DNA from: Methylobacter sp.
GTDB lineage: Bacteria > Pseudomonadota > Gammaproteobacteria > Methylococcales > Methylomonadaceae
Direction of reading: 5' to 3'
Length of the DNA stretch: 64,000 bases
Assembly (NCBI GenBank): GCA_030653175.1
Contig: JAURZV010000002.1
Coordinates: forward strand, 1 to 64,000
Shown here one piece after another: positions 52,461-63,195 of this stretch. Position 1 is the stretch's first letter, and each line of letters begins with the position of its first letter. The notes below the pieces were generated by a model. That model was not told the origin of the DNA. It worked only from the letters and a program-made list of their open reading frames with translations, and made no database searches. The position numbers and the translations under genes are program-made.

Positions 52461-54140
52461 ATGCTAAATAACCTCACTATCAAAGCCCGCCTGATTTTTG
52501 TTGTGGGCCTTATGTCCTTGCTTGCTATCGCATTGGGGGCGCTTGGCCTGAACGGGATGAAAAAAGCCAATGAAGGTTTGCTCACCGTTTATGCGGATCG
52601 TACCGTTCCGATGGGGCAGTTGGGCGAAATCAAAGCAAAATTGCTGGGCAATCGTCTTGCCATTACCAATGCCCTGGTGTTCAAGGATGAAAATCAGAAA
52701 AACATCGAACTTGTCAGGAAAAATATTCAAGATATTAACAGGATATGGGATGAGTACATGGCAACCACCTTGACTGTGGAAGAAAAGAAACTGGCCGACA
52801 AGTTTTCAAAGGATCGTAAGCGATTTGTTGTTGAAGGGTTAAACCCTACCATGGAATATCTGGCTGCCGGAAATACCGAAGCGGTAGAGCAAGCTATCAG
52901 AGAGTCTGTGCGCCCATTATTTGTACCCGTCTCAGAAGGCATAGACGCGTTGACGCAGTTACAGTTGGATGTCGCCAAACAGGAATATGACGCCGCTCAA
53001 ATTCGGTATGAAGATAATCGTCTTATTTCGATCATTCTTTTGGTGGTGGGGTTGTTACTGTCAATGTTTATCGGTCTTATGCTGGTACGTGGTATTTCGC
53101 GCTCCCTATTTGCGATGCAACAGTTTGCCGAGTCTTTAGCGAAAGGCGACCTGACCGCGCGCATTGACCTTGACCAAAACGATGAAATCGGGATTTTGGC
53201 TCAAGCAATGACAGGCATGCGCGATCAGCTTAGCGATGTCGTGCAGCAAGTTCGCACCAATTCCGACGCTTTAGGCAGCGCCTCACAGGAAATCAGCTCA
53301 ACTGCCCAATCCATCAGTCAAAGCGCTACCGAACAGGCCTCAGGCGTTGAACAAACTACGGCTTCTATTGAGGAGTTGAGTGCATCGGTCAAACAAAATG
53401 CTGATAACGCCAAGCTAACCAATGGCATGGCAACGACCGCAGCGGCAGAAGCCGCCAATGGCGGACAAGCGGTAAAACGCACGGTGGAGGCGATGAAGGA
53501 AATTGCTGAAAAAATCAGCCTGATTGAAGATATTGCCTATAAAACCAATTTGTTATCGCTCAATGCTGCGATTGAAGCGGCCTTGGCCGGCGAACACGGC
53601 AAAGGCTTTACCGTGGTTGCCGCAGAGGTAAGAAAACTGGCCGAAAACAGCCGGATAACCGCGCAAGAGATCAATAGTTTGGCTAAAAACAGCGTCAAGA
53701 TTGCCGAAGATGCGGGTAATCTGTTGGAGCAAATGGTACCCAACATTCAGAAAACCGCCGATCTGGTCGAAGAAATTACCGCGTCTTCAGAAGAACAGGC
53801 GCAAGGCATCGGCCAAATCAGCGATGCAGTCGGTCAACTGGATAAGGCGGCGCAGCAAAATGCATCGGGTTCGGAACAGCTTGCCGCCACCGCGGAAGAA
53901 CTGAGCGGCCAAGCCATGCAATTGCAACAGGTTATGGCGTTCTTTAAAGTGGATGCAAACCAAGGCCGCACCGCTAAAGTTCAACCGGCTCAGTCTACCA
54001 AGCAGATACTTGCAAACAAAAAAACAGCACCTTATTTTACTTCGGTCGGGTCTTTTCCGGTAACGCCTAAGCCTGCGCCGACCGGCAAGGCAGCAGGAGT
54101 CAAACCTGAATTTAATGAGCACGATTTTGAACGATTTTGA
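52461..54140 (+). CDS. Methyl-accepting chemotaxis protein (4HB-HAMP-MCP)
   Basis: MLNNLTIKARLIFVVGLMSLLAIALGALGLNGM...; signalling tip SLNAAIEAALAGEHGKGFTVVAAEVRKLAE. Confidence 0.95.
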   Translation: MLNNLTIKARLIFVVGLMSLLAIALGALGLNGMKKANEGLLTVYADRTVPMGQLGEIKAKLLGNRLAITNALVFKDENQKNIELVRKNIQDINRIWDEYMATTLTVEEKKLADKFSKDRKRFVVEGLNPTMEYLAAGNTEAVEQAIRESVRPLFVPVSEGIDALTQLQLDVAKQEYDAAQIRYEDNRLISIILLVVGLLLSMFIGLMLVRGISRSLFAMQQFAESLAKGDLTARIDLDQNDEIGILAQAMTGMRDQLSDVVQQVRTNSDALGSASQEISSTAQSISQSATEQASGVEQTTASIEELSASVKQNADNAKLTNGMATTAAAEAANGGQAVKRTVEAMKEIAEKISLIEDIAYKTNLLSLNAAIEAALAGEHGKGFTVVAAEVRKLAENSRITAQEINSLAKNSVKIAEDAGNLLEQMVPNIQKTADLVEEITASSEEQAQGIGQISDAVGQLDKAAQQNASGSEQLAATAEELSGQAMQLQQVMAFFKVDANQGRTAKVQPAQSTKQILANKKTAPYFTSVGSFPVTPKPAPTGKAAGVKPEFNEHDFERF

Positions 54141-54155
54141 CAGGTGGAATGAACC

Positions 54156-54722
54156 ATGAACCAATTAATGCATAAAAATGACAACAAAACCGAGCCAATG
54201 GCTCAGGATCAACTACGCCAGTACCTTACTTTTCAGGCAGGCAATGAGAATCTGGCTATCAGCATTCTGGATGTCAAAGAAATCATCGAAATTAACACGA
54301 TTACCGACGTGCCGATGACGCCGGAATATATACGCGGCGTTATCAATCTGCGCGGCAATGTGGTGCCGGTGATTGATTTGTCGGCGCGCCTGGGTCGGCA
54401 AAGTAGCGAAATAACCAAACGCAGTTGTATTGTACTGGTGCAGGTTGAATACAAAGATGATGCCCAGTTATTGGGGATGTTGGTCGATGCCGTTGATGAA
54501 ATTCTGGAAATTCCCGAAGTGAACATCATGCCGCCACCTGATTTTGGCGCTGATATTCGGACTGATTTTATTCAGGCAATGGGACGAGTGGGCGACGAGT
54601 TTATTATTTTGTTGAATATCAATCGTGTGCTTTCGATAAAAGAATTATCTCAGCTCAAACAAGTTGCCGATTACGAAAGCGGCAATGCAAACAAAGAAAC
54701 TAGCTTCGCTGCACTAAACTGA
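54156..54722 (+). CDS. cheW: Chemotaxis coupling protein CheW
   Basis: YLTFQAGNENLAISILDVKEIIEINTITDVPMTPEYIRGVINLRGNVVPVIDLSARLG. Confidence 0.95.
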   Translation: MNQLMHKNDNKTEPMAQDQLRQYLTFQAGNENLAISILDVKEIIEINTITDVPMTPEYIRGVINLRGNVVPVIDLSARLGRQSSEITKRSCIVLVQVEYKDDAQLLGMLVDAVDEILEIPEVNIMPPPDFGADIRTDFIQAMGRVGDEFIILLNINRVLSIKELSQLKQVADYESGNANKETSFAALN

Positions 54723-54747
54723 TACCCCACACAAGGACTCATTTTTT

Positions 54748-56631
54748 ATGAACATAAAAGACTTAAGTATAAAAACCAAGATATTGACCGGAGCGTTACT
54801 GTTGGTGTTGATTACCTGCGGCTTTGGCGTGCTGTCAAAACTTTACATCGGAAAAATATCGGATTCGCTGTTCGGGATTACCGATAACAACGGTAAAGCG
54901 GTGGAATACGCAACCGGTGTCGAGCGCATGGCGCTGGCAACCATTATGGAAGAAAAAAACTACTTGTTGCAGGAGAAAGATGAAGTTCACCAGCGCGCCG
55001 AACAGAATGTCAAAGAGCTGATGGGGTATCTGGACAAAGTGGACGTAGTGGCAAAGCAATACAAGAACACCGAGTTATTGGAGCAATCGAAAACAGCACG
55101 AGAAGGAACTGCGCAGTATGCCGAGAAATACAGGGCGGGCGTTGCGGCCTTGAAGGCAAACAAGCAATCCGTGGCGGAGATGGTGGAAAATGGCAATTCC
55201 GTAGCGAATGCAGCCGATAACATGCTTAAAAAGCAGGTAAATAATTATAGCGAAGCGATGAAAAAAGGCTTGAGCGCCCAGGAACTTGATCAATATGTCC
55301 AGCGTTATATCATTACGACCAATATTTATGTTAAAGCAATGCAAATCATGCGTGCTGAAAAGGAAGAGGTTAATTACAAGAATCGCGTCGCCTGGAAAAA
55401 AATGGAAGTTTTATTGCCGGAGTTAATGGTCTTATATGACGATCTGCAAAAAATTGTCGTAAAAGAAGATGAACTCAAATTGATTACGGAGGCGCGTAAT
55501 GGAACGCGAAATTACACCGAGTCAGCCAAAAGTTGGATAGAAAACGACAATAAACTGAAGGCTATTTTGGCGGATATGGCGAGTTTGGGCGGCAATGTCA
55601 TCAAGCAGGCGCAGGATGCCGAGGGCGCCGGTTACGCCCAGTTAGGCGCGGCGCGCACCGAAGCCGAACAACTGGTCAGTGAAGCCAACAAAATCATTAT
55701 CGGCACCATCATTCTTGCGATAGTGCTGGGCGTTATCATCGCGCTGTTTTTAGCTTCAATGATCACCAAGCCTATTATATTGGGCGTTAAGTTTGCCGAG
55801 TCTTTGTCTCAAGGGGATCTTACGGCACAGATTGATATTGACCAGAAAGATGAGATCGGCGTCTTGGCCAGTGCGCTACAAACCATGCGCGATCAGCTCA
55901 GCAGCGTTGTTCAGCAAGTTCGTACCAATTCCGATGCCTTAGGCAGCGCATCACAGCAAATCAGCGCAACCGCCCAGTCTATCAGCCAAAGTGCGACCGA
56001 ACAGGCCTCAGGCGTTGAGCAAACCACCGCTTCCATCGAAGAGTTGAGTGCATCGGTCAAACAAAATGCTGATAACGCCAAAGTAACCAACAGCATGGCG
56101 ACGACCGCAGCGGAAGAAGCCGCTAATGGCGGGCAGGCGGTAAAACGCACGGTAGAGGCGATGAAAGAAATCGCCGATAAAATCGGTTTGATTGAAGATA
56201 TTGCTTACAAAACCAATCTGTTGTCACTTAATGCTGCAATTGAAGCGGCGCGTGCGGGTGAACACGGCAAAGGTTTTACCGTAGTGGCTGCCGAGGTAAG
56301 AAAACTGGCGGAAAACAGCCGGGTAACCGCACAAGAAATCAACAGCTTGGCCAAAAATAGCGTCAAGATTGCCGAAGACGCGGGTATCCTGCTGGAGAAA
56401 ATGGTGCCTAATATTCAGAAAACGGCGGATTTGGTCGAAGAAATTACCGCATCTTCGGAAGAACAGGCGCAAGGCATCGGCCAGATCAGTGATGCGGTCG
56501 GTCAACTGGATAAAGCGGCCCAGCAAAATGCATCGGGTTCGGAGCAACTTGCCGCCACCGCAGAAGAATTGAGCGGCCAAGCCATGCAGTTGCAACAGGT
56601 TATGTCATTCTTTACAGTGGATGATCGTTAA
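54748..56631 (+). CDS. Methyl-accepting chemotaxis protein
   Basis: HAMP and MCP signalling domain, tip SLNAAIEAARAGEHGKGFTVVAAEVRKLAE. Confidence 0.95.
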   Translation: MNIKDLSIKTKILTGALLLVLITCGFGVLSKLYIGKISDSLFGITDNNGKAVEYATGVERMALATIMEEKNYLLQEKDEVHQRAEQNVKELMGYLDKVDVVAKQYKNTELLEQSKTAREGTAQYAEKYRAGVAALKANKQSVAEMVENGNSVANAADNMLKKQVNNYSEAMKKGLSAQELDQYVQRYIITTNIYVKAMQIMRAEKEEVNYKNRVAWKKMEVLLPELMVLYDDLQKIVVKEDELKLITEARNGTRNYTESAKSWIENDNKLKAILADMASLGGNVIKQAQDAEGAGYAQLGAARTEAEQLVSEANKIIIGTIILAIVLGVIIALFLASMITKPIILGVKFAESLSQGDLTAQIDIDQKDEIGVLASALQTMRDQLSSVVQQVRTNSDALGSASQQISATAQSISQSATEQASGVEQTTASIEELSASVKQNADNAKVTNSMATTAAEEAANGGQAVKRTVEAMKEIADKIGLIEDIAYKTNLLSLNAAIEAARAGEHGKGFTVVAAEVRKLAENSRVTAQEINSLAKNSVKIAEDAGILLEKMVPNIQKTADLVEEITASSEEQAQGIGQISDAVGQLDKAAQQNASGSEQLAATAEELSGQAMQLQQVMSFFTVDDR

Positions 56632-56655
56632 TTTTGTTGGGTTATCGTTGGCATT

Positions 56656-56683
56656 GTTTCCACGCACGAAGCGTGGGAACGAT
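56656..56683. repeat. GTTTCCACGC...GCGTGGGAACGAT palindromic repeat
   Basis: gtttccacgcacgaagcgtgggaacgat. Confidence 0.8.
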
Positions 56684-56715
56684 AAAAACCACCACTAAAA
56701 CGGGAGTATAAAACC

Positions 56716-56928
56716 ATGCAAGCCACATTAAATATAGATGATAAATTATTCGAAGAAGCCGCTAAACTTGCTGTGACTGAAAATCAAAGCCAATTAGTAG
56801 AAATAGCTTTAAGTGAGTTTATTAGAAATCATCAACTAGCTCAAAAGCGTGATGTGCGTGATTTGGTCGGCAAAGTTGAAATCGCTCCTGACTATGATTA
56901 TAAAAAATTGCGTACAGGCGAACGATGA
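56716..56928 (+). CDS. VapB-like antitoxin (DUF2191-type)
   Basis: MQATLNIDDKLFEEAAKLAVTENQSQLVEIALSEFIR; ATGA overlap with the downstream PIN gene. Confidence 0.8.
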   Translation: MQATLNIDDKLFEEAAKLAVTENQSQLVEIALSEFIRNHQLAQKRDVRDLVGKVEIAPDYDYKKLRTGER

Positions 56929-57336
56929 ACCGTTATCTTGTCGATACTTCGGTATGGATAGATTTTTTTAGGCAACGCAAGACCTCCGGCGTTGATGAGT
57001 TTTACCGGATATTAGACTGCGGCGCTCACTATGGTATTACTGAACTTATCTATCAAGAGGTTATACAAGGCGGGTTAAGCGAAAAAGACTTTACACGCCT
57101 TGCCGATTATTTAGGCATGCAAACATTTTTTCAGCCTAAGTATCATCCTGAAACGTATAGACAAGCGGCACAAAATTTATTTCGCTTGTCGCCGTAAAGG
57201 TATAACAATTCGTAGCACGATAGACTGTTTAATCGCTCAAACGGCTATCGAACACGATTTAATTTTACTGCACAGTGATAAAGATTTTGAACATATTGCT
57301 GAGATTTTTCCTGCGCTAAAGCTTTATAACGTATAG
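56925..57336 (+). pseudogene. VapC-like PIN-domain toxin disrupted by a frameshift near 57175
   Basis: MNRYLVDTSVWIDFFRQRK... stops at 57197; +1 frame continues FACRRKGITIRSTIDCLIAQTAIEHDLILLHSDKDFEHIAEIFPALKLYNV*. Confidence 0.85.
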
Positions 57337-57411
57337 CAAAGCGGGTTACAGTAAGTCAGTTCTGCGCAAAAATTTTAAATTATTTGTTCCATTCCCAAGA
57401 AAAAACATCCC

Positions 57412-60231
57412 ATGAAAATTAACATGCCGATCACCAATGTTGAACGTGCTCTTACAGAGATTGATTCCATTGTTACCAAGACCGATCTAAAAGGGATGAT
57501 TACCTATGCTAATGAGGATTTTATTCAAATTTGCGGGTTTACCAGGGAAGAGCTGGTTGGCGCATCGCACAATATAATACGCCACCCAGACATGCCGGCA
57601 GAAGCTTTTGAGGATTTGTGGAAGTCGATAAAAGCAGGTCGTCCATGGACCGGGGTGATCAAGAATCGCTGCAAAAACGGCGATTTTTACTGGGTGTTGG
57701 CCAATGTTACCCCTTATTACGAAAATAATAAGTTGGTCGGCTATATGTCGGTACGCAACAAACCCAGCCAAAAGCAGGTTGCAGAGGCCGTCGATACCTA
57801 TCAGAAATTTCGCGAAGGCAAGGCAAGGCATTTAAAAATACAGGGCGGAAAAGTTGCCAAAAAAACGCTGATGGGGCGATTCCCATCATTAGAAAACATC
57901 AGTATAAAAGCCCGTTTATTGATGGTTATCGCTATCATGTCGATTCTGCTGCTCATTATCGGCGGTATGGGGCTTTTCGGTATGAGTAAGGCCAGCGATG
58001 GTTTGCTTACCGTTCATAACGACCGCATGTTGCCCTCGAACCAGATTTTCCAGGTTCAGAAACTGCTGCTTACTAATCAGTTGCGGATTACCGCCGGCGC
58101 GTTCAACCCTAATCCCGAGTTGGTTCAGAAAAACATTGCCGAAGTGGAACAAAATATCGCAACCATCACCCGGATCTGGGATGCGTACATTGAAAACTCG
58201 CTTAGTCCGGATGAAAAAATTCTGGCGGATAAGGTTGCAGGCGACAAAAACCGCTTTGTAATGGAAGGCCTGCAACCGGCTATTTCAGCATTACGCAGCA
58301 ATGATGCCGGGCTTGCCCGCAAGATTATCGAGAGCCAGGCTAATCCCCTTTACGAGCCGGTCGGTGAGGGTATTCAGAAGCTATTACAATTGCAGGTCGG
58401 TATCGCCAAACAGGAATTTGATGCAAGTCAGTCGCGTTATTACAGCACCCGCGAGATAGCTAGTGTCTTGATCGTTTCGGGTATTTTACTGGCTCTGTGG
58501 TTGAGTTTTTCTTTATTGCGTTCTATCGTGCGTCCGCTTAATGCCACCATTAGCCATTTTGGTCAAATTGCCCAGGGCAATTGCACTAATGCTATTGAAA
58601 TCAAAGCTATGGACGAGATTGGCAGGGTGATGGCGGCTCTCAAAGCCATGCAGATCAAGCTGGGCTTTGATATCGCAGAGGCTAAACGTATTGCCGATGA
58701 ACACCTGCGCATTAAGATTGCTCTGGATAACGTTAGTACCGGGGTGATGATTGCAGATAACGACCGCAACATTATTTACGTCAATAAAGCGGTGGTCAAC
58801 ATGCTCGGCAAAGCTGAAGCGGACATCCGCAAGCTGTTGCCGAATTTTTCCATTGCCAATCTGGTGGGTACCAATATTGATGGATTTCACAAGACACCCG
58901 CACATCAGGCACGGTTACTTGCCGGTTCAACCAGTCCTAGTACTGTCAGCATTGAGTTGGGTGAGCGCTCCATGGTGGCGACTGTAAGCCCGGTAGTCAA
59001 CTCACAAGGCAAGCGCATGGGTTCGATAGCCGAATGGCTGGATCGCACCGCCGAGGTTATGGTGGAAAAAGAAGTGGCCGTTATTTTGGTCGCTGCTGTT
59101 ATGGGTGACTTCACTCAGCGTATTGTAATGCAAGACAAGGCAGGTTTTTACCGTGAGCTGAGCGAATCAATCAATCAGCTTATGCAAACCAGTGAAAGCG
59201 GCCTTAATGAAGCGGTACGCGTATTCAATGCGTTGTCCCATGGCGATCTGACTGAAAAAATAGTCAATCACTATTCAGGTACTTTCGGCCAACTTAAAGA
59301 GGACGCCAATTCCACGGTGGATGACCTCAAGGATACTATCGGTCAAATCAAGGATGTCGCTGAATCAATCCACACTGCGGCTAAAGAAATCGCACACGGC
59401 AACATGTCTTTGTCGCACCGCACCGAAGTGCAGGCAACCAGTTTGGATCAGACCACCGCCAGCATGCAAAAGTTGACCTTAACAGTGCATCAAAATAGCG
59501 ATAACGCCAAACATGCCAGTGAGCTTGCTGTTAACGCATCGAATATCGCAGGCAAAGGTGTCACAGTCATTGGTCAAGTTGTAAAAATGATGGAAGCGAT
59601 CAATGAATCCTCGCGCAAGGTTGTCGAGATCATTACAGTGATAGACAGCATTGCCTTTCAGACCAATATACTCGCGCTTAATGCCGCAGTAGAAGCGGCT
59701 CGTGCCGGAGAACAGGGGCGAGGCTTTGCCGTGGTGGCCGGAGAAGTGCGCAATCTCGCGCAACGCGCCGCCTCTGCTGCCGGGGAAATCAAGAATCTGA
59801 TTGGCAATTCTGTTGAGAAGGTTGAGGACGGCAGCAAACTGGTCACCCAAGCCGGAAAAACCATGGAAGATATTGTTAACTCTATCCGTGGCGTTACTGC
59901 AATCATGTCCGAGATCAGCGCCGCTTCCGTTGAACAAACTTCCGGAATTGAGCAAGTGAGTATGGCTATTTGCCAGATGGACGACGTAACCCAGCAAAAT
60001 GCCGCCTTGGTAGAACAAGCCTCAGCCGCAGCAGAATCGCTGGAAAAACAGACGCAACACCTGACGGTTACGGTAGCGCACTTTAAAATGGATGGTGATA
60101 TAGGTGATGTGGACAGTTCTTTTTCTACAGAACCGCTTACGAAGATAATTGAAACTGCTCATATCGCAGTGGGGCATATAGTCAAACTGGATCCGCAGTC
60201 TGATGCCAGTGATGGTTGGGAAGAGTTTTAA
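57412..60231 (+). CDS. PAS-4HB-HAMP-PAS methyl-accepting chemotaxis protein
   Basis: Aer-like PAS N-terminus ([32 protein letters not shown]), second PAS, canonical MCP tip [33 protein letters not shown]. Confidence 0.93.
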   Translation: MKINMPITNVERALTEIDSIVTKTDLKGMITYANEDFIQICGFTREELVGASHNIIRHPDMPAEAFEDLWKSIKAGRPWTGVIKNRCKNGDFYWVLANVTPYYENNKLVGYMSVRNKPSQKQVAEAVDTYQKFREGKARHLKIQGGKVAKKTLMGRFPSLENISIKARLLMVIAIMSILLLIIGGMGLFGMSKASDGLLTVHNDRMLPSNQIFQVQKLLLTNQLRITAGAFNPNPELVQKNIAEVEQNIATITRIWDAYIENSLSPDEKILADKVAGDKNRFVMEGLQPAISALRSNDAGLARKIIESQANPLYEPVGEGIQKLLQLQVGIAKQEFDASQSRYYSTREIASVLIVSGILLALWLSFSLLRSIVRPLNATISHFGQIAQGNCTNAIEIKAMDEIGRVMAALKAMQIKLGFDIAEAKRIADEHLRIKIALDNVSTGVMIADNDRNIIYVNKAVVNMLGKAEADIRKLLPNFSIANLVGTNIDGFHKTPAHQARLLAGSTSPSTVSIELGERSMVATVSPVVNSQGKRMGSIAEWLDRTAEVMVEKEVAVILVAAVMGDFTQRIVMQDKAGFYRELSESINQLMQTSESGLNEAVRVFNALSHGDLTEKIVNHYSGTFGQLKEDANSTVDDLKDTIGQIKDVAESIHTAAKEIAHGNMSLSHRTEVQATSLDQTTASMQKLTLTVHQNSDNAKHASELAVNASNIAGKGVTVIGQVVKMMEAINESSRKVVEIITVIDSIAFQTNILALNAAVEAARAGEQGRGFAVVAGEVRNLAQRAASAAGEIKNLIGNSVEKVEDGSKLVTQAGKTMEDIVNSIRGVTAIMSEISAASVEQTSGIEQVSMAICQMDDVTQQNAALVEQASAAAESLEKQTQHLTVTVAHFKMDGDIGDVDSSFSTEPLTKIIETAHIAVGHIVKLDPQSDASDGWEEF

Positions 60232-60360
60232 TGTTGGGAAAGTTGCGTAGTTCTGATTCGTTTAAGGCAAAAATAATCCTGATTAGCAGATGCTTCAGCC
60301 AGTGCCAAAAAGTTCGTCATTCTGGCAGGGATGCCGGTGCTGGCTGAAACATCTTGCTAA

Positions 60361-61656
60361 TCAGGAAAACAATTGTGCGGCGGCCATGGGGTTTGAAGCA
60401 AAATAGCAATGCAGATAACTGGCAGTTAACCGGTTTAGCTGATAAATGGCTTCGCCTTCTGACGTGTTATGCACGCGCTCGCCAAAGGCAATAGGTGCAA
60501 GCGGCGTTTCTATCAGGGAATGGTGAAAAGTATGACTGCGCAATACGCCGCCGGGCATAGGCGCGGATTGATAGCCCAAGCCTTTTAGCCGGGTTTGCAT
60601 GACAGCGTGTCCGGGCAACAGGCCGACCATTTCACCGCGCAAACCGGCTTTATCTACGATCGTTTCCAGTAAATACAACAGCCCCCCGCATTCGGCGTAA
60701 ATGGGTTTGCCTTGGCGAAAATGCGTTTGCAATGCTGCCTTCATTGCCCGATTATCCTGTAGCGTTTGCAAATGCAGTTCGGGATAGCCGCCCGGCAGAT
60801 AAAGGCTGTCGACATCAGGCAGTGCGGCATCCGCAAGCGGGGAAAAGAACGTTAGCGTCGCGCCCATTTCTTGCAACAAATCCAGATTGGCGGCGTAAAT
60901 AAATGAAAATGCAGCGTCGCGGGCAACGCCGATGCGGATACCTGATAACAGTTGAGGCGGTGTTTTCTGTTCGGGCGCTGTAAATTCCACAGCCTCCGGC
61001 AAGTTTGCCAGCCCGGTTGCGGCAATTGCCGTTGCGGCGGCCAGCATCCGCGATTCGAGATCAAGCACTTCTTCAGCCTGGACCAAACCCAGATGCCGTT
61101 CCGGCAATACAAACCGGCTATCGCGCGGTATCCCGCCAAAGTAGCGCAGATCAGGCGGCATGCCTTGCAGGATCATTTCAGTATGACGCGGGCTGGCGAT
61201 GTTATTGGCTAAAACACCGGCGAAGGTCAGTCCAGGCCGATAGTTGGCAAGTCCGTAGGCAATTGCCCCCACCGTTTGTGCAGCACCCGTTGCGTCAATC
61301 ACGGCAAGCACCGGCACCGAGAACAGTTCGGCGAGATCTGCGCTGCAAGGTTCGCCATCGAACAAGCCCATGACGCCTTCAATCAGTATCAAATCTGCTT
61401 CCAGCGCGGCTTCGTATAACAATCTCCTGCATTCAGCTTTGCCCATCATCCAAAGATCAAGCTGGTACACCGGCTGACCGCCGGCGCGTTCGAGTATCAT
61501 CGGGTCGAGAAAATCAGGGCCGGATTTAAACACCCTGACTTTACGGCCTTGTTCGACATGATAACGGGCAAGCGCGGCGGTAATTGTAGTCTTGCCGTGA
61601 TTGGAACCGGGCGCGGTGATGAACAGGGCAGGGCAGTGAGTTGTTGGAAGGGTCAT
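60361..61656 (-). CDS. cbiA/cobB: Cobyrinate a,c-diamide synthase
   Basis: ALFITAPGSNHGKTTITAALARYH; GATase region KPIYAECGGLLYLLE. Confidence 0.94.
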   Translation of the reverse strand: MTLPTTHCPALFITAPGSNHGKTTITAALARYHVEQGRKVRVFKSGPDFLDPMILERAGGQPVYQLDLWMMGKAECRRLLYEAALEADLILIEGVMGLFDGEPCSADLAELFSVPVLAVIDATGAAQTVGAIAYGLANYRPGLTFAGVLANNIASPRHTEMILQGMPPDLRYFGGIPRDSRFVLPERHLGLVQAEEVLDLESRMLAAATAIAATGLANLPEAVEFTAPEQKTPPQLLSGIRIGVARDAAFSFIYAANLDLLQEMGATLTFFSPLADAALPDVDSLYLPGGYPELHLQTLQDNRAMKAALQTHFRQGKPIYAECGGLLYLLETIVDKAGLRGEMVGLLPGHAVMQTRLKGLGYQSAPMPGGVLRSHTFHHSLIETPLAPIAFGERVHNTSEGEAIYQLNRLTASYLHCYFASNPMAAAQLFS

Positions 61657-61764
61657 TTCCAGGCAGTTCCAGTCGATTGTTTCGTTTCCACGCGCCGCGT
61701 CCCGGATACACAGGACGTTGGTCGTGATTCGCGGCGCAGCGCGTGGGAACGAGAGGCAACATTA

Positions 61765-61808
61765 GGAGTGCAAGCTTTGCTTGCGTTTGCAGGCGAAGCC
61801 TGCACTCC
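61765..61808. repeat. Composite inverted repeat
   Basis: ggagtgcaagctttgcttgcgtttgcaggcgaagcctgcactcc. Confidence 0.85.
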
Positions 61809-61843
61809 AAATGTAAAATTAGTGGCGGCTAAGTAGCTGCGGT

Positions 61844-63001
61844 TCATTTCCAGACAGTTCCGGTCAATTTGGATAACAGTGCCGCCACCGTGTTACGGTT
61901 CAGATGATAACCGATAAAAACCAGTTCCGATTCCTTTGAAGATTGCTTGGCAGTACCGGAACTTATCGCAATTCGGGTGCGCACACCTTGCACAAGAACG
62001 GAATGCTCAGCAAGTAGTATGAAGCCTTTGCAGCGCAACAACGGTTCCGCTTTAGCTACCTCGATCAATGCCTGTTTGATTGTTTCTGCGTGCTGCGGCT
62101 CCGGGCTACGCAGCACGAACGACAGCCAACCAGGATCCTGTTCATGAAAATGTTTGTGGGTTGTCAGTCCGTGACAGTGGCCTGCCAAACCGGAATGGGC
62201 GTGACCGTTCAGTCTTACATGGCTCGCCAATGTCGGCGTATCGGAACCGGGCATAGCTGCCCTATGTGTGTGCGAATTCATTCGCGTCTTTGCCAACGCG
62301 AATGAATTCGCACACACAGTAAAGGTCGGCTGGTGCAGGCGCAGGCCGAGAGCGAGCCGAATGTCCAGCTGTGCGTCGTATGCAAGTTCGAGAAAGCGCA
62401 CGTTCGGCGCACGGTCACGAACGCGTTGTTCCGCGAGCAGCAAGGCATTCTCATCCAGCGTGTCGATTTTGTTCAATACCACGACATCGGCATATTCAAG
62501 TTGTTGCTCAAACATAGTTGCGACTGAATCCGCAACGGCCGCATGAGGGCTATCCTGACTAAGCTCACGGTCAAACTGATCGGATAGCAGCAAAGGCGTA
62601 TCCACCACGGCCAGTGTGGCATCCAGAATAAAATCTTCAGCCAGTTCTGGCGATTGCAATAGCTCCATGACGGCTGTTGGCAACGCAAGCCCCGAGGTTT
62701 CTATCAATACGTGGTCGACGTTGGCTCGGCGCTTGGCAATAGCCTGCATGGTTGGGACAAAGTGTTCGTCATCGCCGTAGGCAATCAGGCCGTAAGGGAA
62801 ATCATGAATCCGCACATGCTCATCGCCGCCAACACTGCCGTTAATCAGCGCGCCGTCAATGGAAACTTCGCCGAACTCATTGATCAGCAATGCAAGGCGG
62901 CGGGTTTGTCGGCTTTTAATCAGGCTGCTCAGTAATGTGGTTTTACCGGAACCGAGAAAGCCGGTAACGATAGTAACCGGAATTAGGTGTTGATATTTCA
63001 T
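61844..63001 (-). CDS. cobW: CobW/G3E-family GTPase with an in-frame palindromic insertion
   Basis: IPVTIVTGFLGSGKTTLLSSLI; His-rich linker NGHAHSGLAGHCHGLTTHKHFHEQD; palindrome encodes the TVCANSFALAKTRMNSHTH region. Confidence 0.92.
   Translation of the reverse strand: MKYQHLIPVTIVTGFLGSGKTTLLSSLIKSRQTRRLALLINEFGEVSIDGALINGSVGGDEHVRIHDFPYGLIAYGDDEHFVPTMQAIAKRRANVDHVLIETSGLALPTAVMELLQSPELAEDFILDATLAVVDTPLLLSDQFDRELSQDSPHAAVADSVATMFEQQLEYADVVVLNKIDTLDENALLLAEQRVRDRAPNVRFLELAYDAQLDIRLALGLRLHQPTFTVCANSFALAKTRMNSHTHRAAMPGSDTPTLASHVRLNGHAHSGLAGHCHGLTTHKHFHEQDPGWLSFVLRSPEPQHAETIKQALIEVAKAEPLLRCKGFILLAEHSVLVQGVRTRIAISSGTAKQSSKESELVFIGYHLNRNTVAALLSKLTGTVWK
62265..62318. repeat. Perfect 23-bp inverted repeat inside the cobW-like gene
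   Basis: tgtgtgtgcgaattcattcgcgt (62265-62287) / acgcgaatgaattcgcacacaca (62296-62318). Confidence 0.95.
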
Positions 63002-63052
63002 GGTAACTTCTCATTTAAAACAGGTAAGTCAGTAATGAATAGATAAAAGCTA

Positions 63053-63155
63053 TGACCACGAAGACACGAAGAACACGAAGCGATAAAACTTCGTGTTCTT
63101 CGTGTCCCGGCAACTGCTCCCTGCGTTGCTCTACCTCCTGCATCCATGCAGTCGT
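63053..63155. repeat. Intergenic composite repeat (cacgaag inverted repeat plus CATGGATG-core hairpin element)
   Basis: ccacgaagacacgaagaacacgaag...cttcgtgttcttcgtg; ctgcatccatgcag at 63138-63151. Confidence 0.8.
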
Positions 63156-63195
63156 TCGTGGCGAATAAAATGCTTTTAATCATCTGCTCACTCGT

